DNA from: Acidimicrobiia bacterium
GTDB lineage: Bacteria > Actinomycetota > Acidimicrobiia > Acidimicrobiales > Aldehydirespiratoraceae
Assembly: GCA_022828135.1 (NCBI GenBank)
Contig: JAJEJB010000002.1
Span: 1-56,833, forward strand
Direction of reading: 5' to 3'
DNA: 56,833 nt
The notes beneath the pieces are model-generated. The model was given only the letters and a program-made list of their open reading frames with translations. It had not been told where the DNA came from and searched no databases. A program made the translations under genes and the position numbers. Below are positions 52,818 to 56,833 of the stretch, piece by piece (the stretch's first letter is position 1; the number at the start of each line of letters is the position of its first letter).

Positions 52818-55800
52818 TCGCGGCCGTCGCCGGCGAGGAAGCCAACACGCATGCGGCGCGCGACCGGGCGGGCCGGCTCGCGCCGGGTTCAGGCGCCCGG
52901 GCCCCGACCGGCGCCGGGAGCCGTCAGGCTTCATCGCGCTCGGCCTTCGCAGCCGGCGCAGGAGAATCGCTCGACGAGCCAGGCAACATCGAGCCGTGGC
53001 ATCCTCGGGGCACCGAGGGCGAGGCTGGCGCCCACGCCTCCCGGCCCGACCTGCTGGCGTTCGAGGTGCGCCACACCGACGGCAGCCGCAACGCGCTGCA
53101 GCGGGCCCAGGTTCTCGGCTGGCTGCGGGCCGGCGATCCCGACGACGGCTGCCGGATAGTCACCAACGCCAAGTGCCTCACCGAGGGCGTGGACGTGCCC
53201 GCGCTCGACGCGGTGTTGTTCCTGGAGCCCAAACGCTCCCAGATCGATGTGGTGCAGGCGGTGGGCCGGGTGATGCGCCGGGCCGAGGGCAAGTCGTGCG
53301 GCTATGTGGTGCTGCCGGTGGTGGTGCCCGCGGGGGCGCGCCTCGACGACGACGAGGTGCTGTCGGGCTCGGACTTCAAGGTCGTGTGGAGCGTGCTCAA
53401 GGCGCTGCGCTCCCACGACGAGCGCCTCGACGTGGCCATCAACACCGCCGACCTCACCGGCAGGCCGCCGATCACGATCCTCACCTCGGGGTTCTGCGAC
53501 CGCTGCGGCGAGGCCGGCTGCGAGGGCGGCTGCGACACCGCCGACGCTTCCCGCATCGGCGTGCAGGGCCGGTTGCCGCTGCACGACGCGGTGGCCTCCA
53601 AGGTGGTGGAGCAGTGCGGCGACCGCCAGTACTGGCACCGCTGGGGCGCCGAGGTGGCCCGCATCACCGGCGCAATCGCGACGCGGGCCCGCTCCGCTTT
53701 GCGGACGATCCCTGGGCTGGCCGACGCGTTCGAGACCTTCGAGGCCGACATGGCCGCCACCGTCGGGCGTCCGCTGCCGCAGGCCGAGCTGGTGGCCATG
53801 CTGGCCCAGCATGTGGTGACGATCCCGGTGTTCGATGCACTGTTCGCCGAAAGCGGCTTCGCCGACCGCAACCCGATCTCCAAGGCGCTCAACGAGCTGC
53901 TCGGCACGTTCAAGGCTCAGGACGTGCTGCTCGCCGACGAGACCCGAGGCCTGGAGCGCTTCTACGCCAGCGTGGCGGAGCGGCTGTCGGGCGCGGCCGA
54001 CTCCGACACCCGCATCAAGGTGATGCTGGACGTGTACGAGCAGTTCTTCGCCGCGGCGATGCCCTCGGAGACCAAGCGCCTCGGGATCGTGTACACCCCG
54101 GTGGAGCTGGTGGACTTCATCCTGCGCTCGGCCGACGCCGTGGCCCGAGCCGAGTTCGGCCGGGGCTTGAGCGATCCGGGCGTGAACATCCTCGACCCGT
54201 TCACCGGCACCGGCACCTTCGTCAACCGGCTGCTGACCCAGCGCGGCTCGCACGGCGAGTACCTGGTCCGCGACGGGGATCTGGATCGCAAGTTCCACGT
54301 CGCCGCCCGCGGGTTGGCGGGCTCGGCTGCGACGGAGATCCACGCCAACGAGGTGGTGCTGCTGGCCTACTACCTGGCTGCGCTCAAGATCGAGGAGGGC
54401 TACCGAGACCGCACCGGCGGCTATGAGCCCTTCGAGGGGATCGTGCTCACCGACACGTTCCACCTCTCCGGCGACGGTCGCCTGCCCGGAACCGGCGCCA
54501 TCGCCGACAACAGCAGCCGGGCCAAGGCTCAGAACGAGCTGCCCATCCAGGTGATCGTGGCCAACCCGCCCTGGTCGGCGGGCCAGAAGTCAGCGGGCGA
54601 CGACAACCCCAACATCGAGTACCCCCACATCGAGCAGCGAGTCCGAGACACCTACGGCCGCCGCCACAAGCAAGTAACCGGACGAGGCGCCGGCAAATCG
54701 GCCGGGAACCTATACGTCCAAGCGATCAGATGGGCTTCCGACAGGTTGAGCGGTCCTACAGGTGACGTGATGCGCCCGGGAATTGTCGCTCTCGTGCATC
54801 CGAATTCTCTGGCTAACGCTCCGTCGCTGGCCGGGATGCGGGCCGCGCTGAGAGACGAATTCACGAGCATCTACGTGGTCAATCTGCTGGGCGATGCCAT
54901 GAAGTCCGATGAAGAGCGGGCAAGGGAGGGTCAGGTCATCTTCGGTATCGAGATCCGCGAGAAGTCAGAAGTGCGGAAAGGCACCGGCTCTCGCAACGGT
55001 GTACAGATCACCGTGCTGGTGCGCAATCCCGACAAGGCCCTGGATCAGCCCGCCGTGCTGCGCTACGCCGAGGTTCCCGAGTATTCGACGCTCAAGCAGA
55101 AGTTCGACTGGTTGGCCGAACTCGGCGATGTGACCAGCGACCACTTCAACACCGTCGAACCGAACGATGCCCACGACTGGGTCAACATCACCGACGGCAG
55201 CTTCGGGGACTTGATGCCCGTCTGCGAGTTAGGGCGGTCGGGTCGCACCGGAGCGACCGTCGTCTCCGACCACGCTCTCGGCATCGCCACCAACTGCGAT
55301 GTGTACGTGTACTCCTTCTCCCGCGACGGCCTCATCGCCCGGATGCGCCGCCTGATCGGCGCCTACGACGACGCCCTCGAACTGGTGGAGGCGGGCTGCA
55401 CCGTGGAGGAGTGCACCGGCAACGACGAACTCGACCGGATCAAGTGGACCGGCACCCTCAAGCAGTCGCTGCGACGACGCGAGGAGATCGTCTTCGACGA
55501 GTCCCGCATCCGCGAAGTCCTGTACCGGCCCTTCACCAAACTCTGGCTCTACGAGGACGACCGCATCCTCTCATCGGTCAAGACCATCTCAGCCATGTTC
55601 CCGAATGAACCGAGAGAGAGAGAGAGTACACCTTCCGATGCAGAACAATCGAGGACTCAGCGCGGTCCTCGCCGCAGCATGCATCGTCGACCTCAACTTC
55701 CTCGGACCCAACCAGGGGGGATGCCGGGCGATCCCCAGGAGGCGGCGATCCTGATGTCGAGTCCGTCGAACCGGACCGTGTTCTCAGTGCTCGCGACGAT

Positions 55801-55864
55801 GACTCTGCCGGATCTGCACACGCTGGATCCGGCCTGCCGAGCGACCCGCCGGCATCAGCCATGA
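52637..55864 (+). CDS. Type ISP-like restriction-modification enzyme, C-terminal part (helicase end, N6-adenine methyltransferase, cassette b)
   Basis: Continues the preceding gene in another frame, which is open back to the G9 tract; the ATG at 52637 is only the first ATG. It holds helicase motif VI (VVQAVGRVMRRA), a Cys group in CDRCGEAGCEGGCD that I do not know from other ISP enzymes, the methyltransferase motif I region (VYTPVELVDFIL, LDPFTGTGTF) and motif IV NPPW in VIVANPPWSAG. The linker near residues 70-130 is low-complexity. As read, after the GA tract it runs through cassette a in a nonsense frame and ends with cassette b (ILMSSPSNRTVFSVLATM, LPDLHTLDP). Canonical ISP enzymes continue about 200 residues after the PDL motif; here that part is missing. 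A corrected gene would encode about 1574 residues. Confidence 0.85.
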   Translation: MRDAVKFVGCWDALADPSTRSPHGRTTGAVPPSGPSARRAIAFTNTIKRSQLVEGHWNRIVAAVAGEEANTHAARDRAGRLAPGSGARAPTGAGSRQASSRSAFAAGAGESLDEPGNIEPWHPRGTEGEAGAHASRPDLLAFEVRHTDGSRNALQRAQVLGWLRAGDPDDGCRIVTNAKCLTEGVDVPALDAVLFLEPKRSQIDVVQAVGRVMRRAEGKSCGYVVLPVVVPAGARLDDDEVLSGSDFKVVWSVLKALRSHDERLDVAINTADLTGRPPITILTSGFCDRCGEAGCEGGCDTADASRIGVQGRLPLHDAVASKVVEQCGDRQYWHRWGAEVARITGAIATRARSALRTIPGLADAFETFEADMAATVGRPLPQAELVAMLAQHVVTIPVFDALFAESGFADRNPISKALNELLGTFKAQDVLLADETRGLERFYASVAERLSGAADSDTRIKVMLDVYEQFFAAAMPSETKRLGIVYTPVELVDFILRSADAVARAEFGRGLSDPGVNILDPFTGTGTFVNRLLTQRGSHGEYLVRDGDLDRKFHVAARGLAGSAATEIHANEVVLLAYYLAALKIEEGYRDRTGGYEPFEGIVLTDTFHLSGDGRLPGTGAIADNSSRAKAQNELPIQVIVANPPWSAGQKSAGDDNPNIEYPHIEQRVRDTYGRRHKQVTGRGAGKSAGNLYVQAIRWASDRLSGPTGDVMRPGIVALVHPNSLANAPSLAGMRAALRDEFTSIYVVNLLGDAMKSDEERAREGQVIFGIEIREKSEVRKGTGSRNGVQITVLVRNPDKALDQPAVLRYAEVPEYSTLKQKFDWLAELGDVTSDHFNTVEPNDAHDWVNITDGSFGDLMPVCELGRSGRTGATVVSDHALGIATNCDVYVYSFSRDGLIARMRRLIGAYDDALELVEAGCTVEECTGNDELDRIKWTGTLKQSLRRREEIVFDESRIREVLYRPFTKLWLYEDDRILSSVKTISAMFPNEPRERESTPSDAEQSRTQRGPRRSMHRRPQLPRTQPGGMPGDPQEAAILMSSPSNRTVFSVLATMTLPDLHTLDPACRATRRHQP
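55612..55626 (+). repeat. (GA)n dinucleotide tract, first frame selector
   Basis: GA repeated seven and a half times. With this length the gene reads cassette b. Two more bases would put it into cassette a; two fewer would send it through a and b, in an open frame, to the second G9 tract. Confidence 0.7.
55626..55754 (+). repeat. C-terminal cassette a
   Basis: In the frame starting at 55605 it reads NNRGLSAVLAAACIVDLNFL then NQGGCRAIPRRRRS and stops with TGA at 55752-55754. The stop is made by the ATCCTGATG of cassette b. Confidence 0.7.
55736..55864 (+). repeat. C-terminal cassette b
   Basis: In the frame of the main gene: SSPSNRTVFSVLATMTLPDL, HTLDPACRATRRHQP, stop TGA at 55862-55864. This is the cassette used by the sequence as given. 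Confidence 0.75.
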
Positions 55865-55870
55865 CCGACC

Positions 55871-55879
55871 GGGGGGGGG
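55871..55879 (+). repeat. Second G9 tract, second frame selector
   Basis: Nine G between cassettes b and c. For a ribosome arriving in the frame opened by a shorter GA tract, G9 leads to cassette e, G10 to cassette c and G8 to cassette d. Confidence 0.65.
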
Positions 55880-56006
55880 TCTGCTGGTCTCGTCGCCCAA
55901 CAACCGAGCGATCTTCGCCGCTCTGGCCACGGCCGTTCCCGCCGACCTCAGCGCCTCGGGAACCAACCAGCCCACCCGGGCGGTGCCCCGAAGGAGGCCA
56001 TCTTGA
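55878..56006 (+). repeat. C-terminal cassette c
   Basis: Reads GLLVSSPNNRAIFAALATAV, ADLSASGTNQPTRAVPRRRPS (split here), stop TGA at 56004-56006. Same frame class as cassette a. Confidence 0.7.
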
Positions 56007-56122
56007 TCTCGGGAACGTCCAACATGACCTTCCAGGCCCTCGCCGCGGCCACCATCCCGGACCTGGCCAACATCAACGGCTCGCGCCAGACCCGGGCGCT
56101 CCACCGCAGGAGGCGATCATGA
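55991..56122 (+). repeat. C-terminal cassette d
   Basis: Reads KEAILISGTSNMTFQALAAA, then TIPDLANINGSRQTRALH and RRRRS, stop TGA at 56120-56122. Same frame class as cassette b. Confidence 0.7.
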
Positions 56123-56232
56123 TCGCCGGACCGTCCAACATGGCGATCTTCGGCGCGCTGGCTGCCGCCGCCCTGCCCGACCTGCACCTGATGGCCCCCG
56201 GCCAGCAGTCCCGCACCCTGCCAAGGACTTGA
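56107..56232 (+). repeat. C-terminal cassette e
   Basis: Reads QEAIMIAGPSNMAIFGALAA, then ALPDLHLMAPGQQSRTLPRT, stop TGA at 56230-56232. An open frame from 55861 reaches it, but its part before 56107 is a nonsense reading of cassettes c and d, so I do not treat that as a separate gene. Confidence 0.7.
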
Positions 56233-56291
56233 CACGCAGAATGAGTCGGCTCTCCCGCTGGCACCTGGTGCGTCTGATACTGTGAATGAAT

Positions 56292-56297
56292 TATAAG
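56292..56297 (+). promoter_or_regulatory. Possible -10 box of the toxin gene
   Basis: TATAAG, 8 nt before the ATG at 56306; its last base departs from the usual T. Confidence 0.35.
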
Positions 56298-56305
56298 CTG
56301 CGAGA

Positions 56306-56551
56306 ATGCATGTCGCAGCATCTGCCTATCGTCACCGAGTGGCCCGTGATGACATCGCCCACTGCTGGGAGCATGGGATGGCCTTCTTCGACCTTCCCGA
56401 CGAGCGCGAGCTGGCCAGAGGCATCTGCATCGGTCCCGACCGCGCCGGCAACCTTCTGGAGGTGCTCTACTTGAAGCTGCCGGAGTACGATCTGATCATC
56501 CACGCGATGCCGCTGAGGCGTTCCTTCAGTGCATTGCTGAGAGGAGCGTGA
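56306..56551 (+). CDS. Small toxin-like protein (DUF4258-like)
   Basis: 81 residues. ICIGPDRAGNLLEVLYLKLP and LIIHAMPLRRSFSALL match a widespread small toxin pattern (…IGPd..GrlLEVvv…vIHAM.lR.ky..ll) paired with a short downstream antitoxin. The preceding HRVARDDIAHCWEHG is the usual helical start. The stop overlaps the partner GTG (GTGA). The family function is inferred from context; probably an RNase-like fold. Confidence 0.65.
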   Translation: MHVAASAYRHRVARDDIAHCWEHGMAFFDLPDERELARGICIGPDRAGNLLEVLYLKLPEYDLIIHAMPLRRSFSALLRGA

Positions 56552-56697
56552 CCATGCCCACCGATGCCGAGGCGGCAGCCAGAGCCACCGCCAAGGAGGA
56601 CGAGTTCGCTGGGATCGCCGAAGACTTTGAGCGCAGGGAGTTCAGCGACGACGAGTTGGACGCGATCCGCAAGACTCGCCGCACCACGCCGCACTAG
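56548..56697 (+). CDS. Short partner antitoxin, perhaps truncated by an IS
   Basis: 49 residues from GTG, or 47 from ATG 56554. Highly charged (FERREFSDDELDAIRKTRRT), with no recognisable DNA-binding domain. Its TAG stop shares CTAG with the stop of the IS630 transposase on the other strand. The TA inside it is the expected target of IS630 elements, so the original C-terminus may have been longer. Confidence 0.6.
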   Translation: MTMPTDAEAAARATAKEDEFAGIAEDFERREFSDDELDAIRKTRRTTPH

Positions 56698-56833
56698 TGT
56701 CCTGTATGGGGAATTCGTTGTAGATATGAGGACATGGTCTCGAATATCTGGTCGGCGGTCTTGTGCCACACGAAGGGGCGGGGGTTCTGGTTCCAGTTGT
56801 CGGTCCAGGCGTTGATGGATGCCTTGAGGTCGC
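56694..56833 (-). mobile_element. IS630-type transposase C-terminus (partial, runs off the window)
   Basis: On the minus strand the window end encodes KASINAWTDNWNQNPRPFVW then HKTADQIFETMSSYLQ and ends in HTGH with TAG at 56694-56696. WN..PRPFVW.KTAD.I is the well-known end of IS630-family DDE transposases. Only 45 residues are visible. Confidence 0.85.

Noticed and set aside
55861..56232. Independent 123-residue gene downstream of the restriction enzyme
   Set aside because: Only its last 40 residues resemble the cassette family; the first part is an off-frame reading of cassettes c and d. It is better explained as the read-through path to cassette e.

Overview
The window is high-GC bacterial chromosome from an actinomycete-like rod, most probably class Acidimicrobiia. 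The evidence is pervasive G/C third positions, frequent GTG starts, the gene order pyrG-nudix-xerD-scpAB-rluB-tyrA-aroA-cmk-plsC, a complete mreBCD-PBP2-rodA set, and many starts preceded at 6-9 nt by a TANNNT -10 box, as in leaderless actinobacterial transcripts. Taxonomy is inferred from sequence style only.

Layout. 1-147: end of a Calx-beta surface protein. 196-300: possible remnant of a membrane reductase. 321-7980: nitrogen and small-molecule group (ammonium transporter, KAS III, M20 carbamoylase-type amidohydrolase, RidA, a GatC/AtzG-like small protein with its amidase, two alpha/beta hydrolases). 8026-9737: tlyA-nadK. 9757-10403: FitAB-type toxin-antitoxin, in the place where recN often lies. 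10542-21800: pyrG, ADP-ribose pyrophosphatase, xerD, trpS (opposite strand), scpA, scpB, rluB, tyrA, aroA, cmk, plsC, and ispH on the minus strand. 22033-24788: HTH protein, methyltransferase, alkylsulfatase-like metallohydrolase, tRNA-Gly. 24900-29991: tig-clpP-clpX-folC-ndk. 30145-36173: elongasome operon mreB-mreC-mreD-PBP2-rodA. 36183-42797 and on: radical SAM/DUF2344 pair, RNase E/G, L21, L27, Obg, proB. 43968-46489: pspA and murJ on the minus strand, separating proB from proA. 46556-50256: proA, MoxR ATPase, CoxE-like VWA protein.

50453-56833 is an accessory defence island: VapBC, one very large type ISP-like restriction-modification enzyme (Mrr-like nuclease, helicase and N6-adenine methyltransferase in one chain), a further small toxin-antitoxin pair, and the end of an IS630-type element.

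The most unusual object is the restriction-modification gene. It is split by a G9 tract at 52604-52612, where one added G would restore a single reading frame. Its 3' end carries a (GA)n tract at 55612-55626, then five diverged tandem copies (a-e) of one 35-40 residue C-terminal module, with a second G9 tract between copies b and c. The copies lie in different frames, and each becomes the C-terminus for exactly one combination of tract frames: (GA)n picks a, b or read-through, and the second G tract picks c, d or e after read-through. I read this as a candidate phase-variable, two-stage cassette selector on a restriction-modification enzyme. The alternatives are decay of the gene or assembly errors in the tracts.
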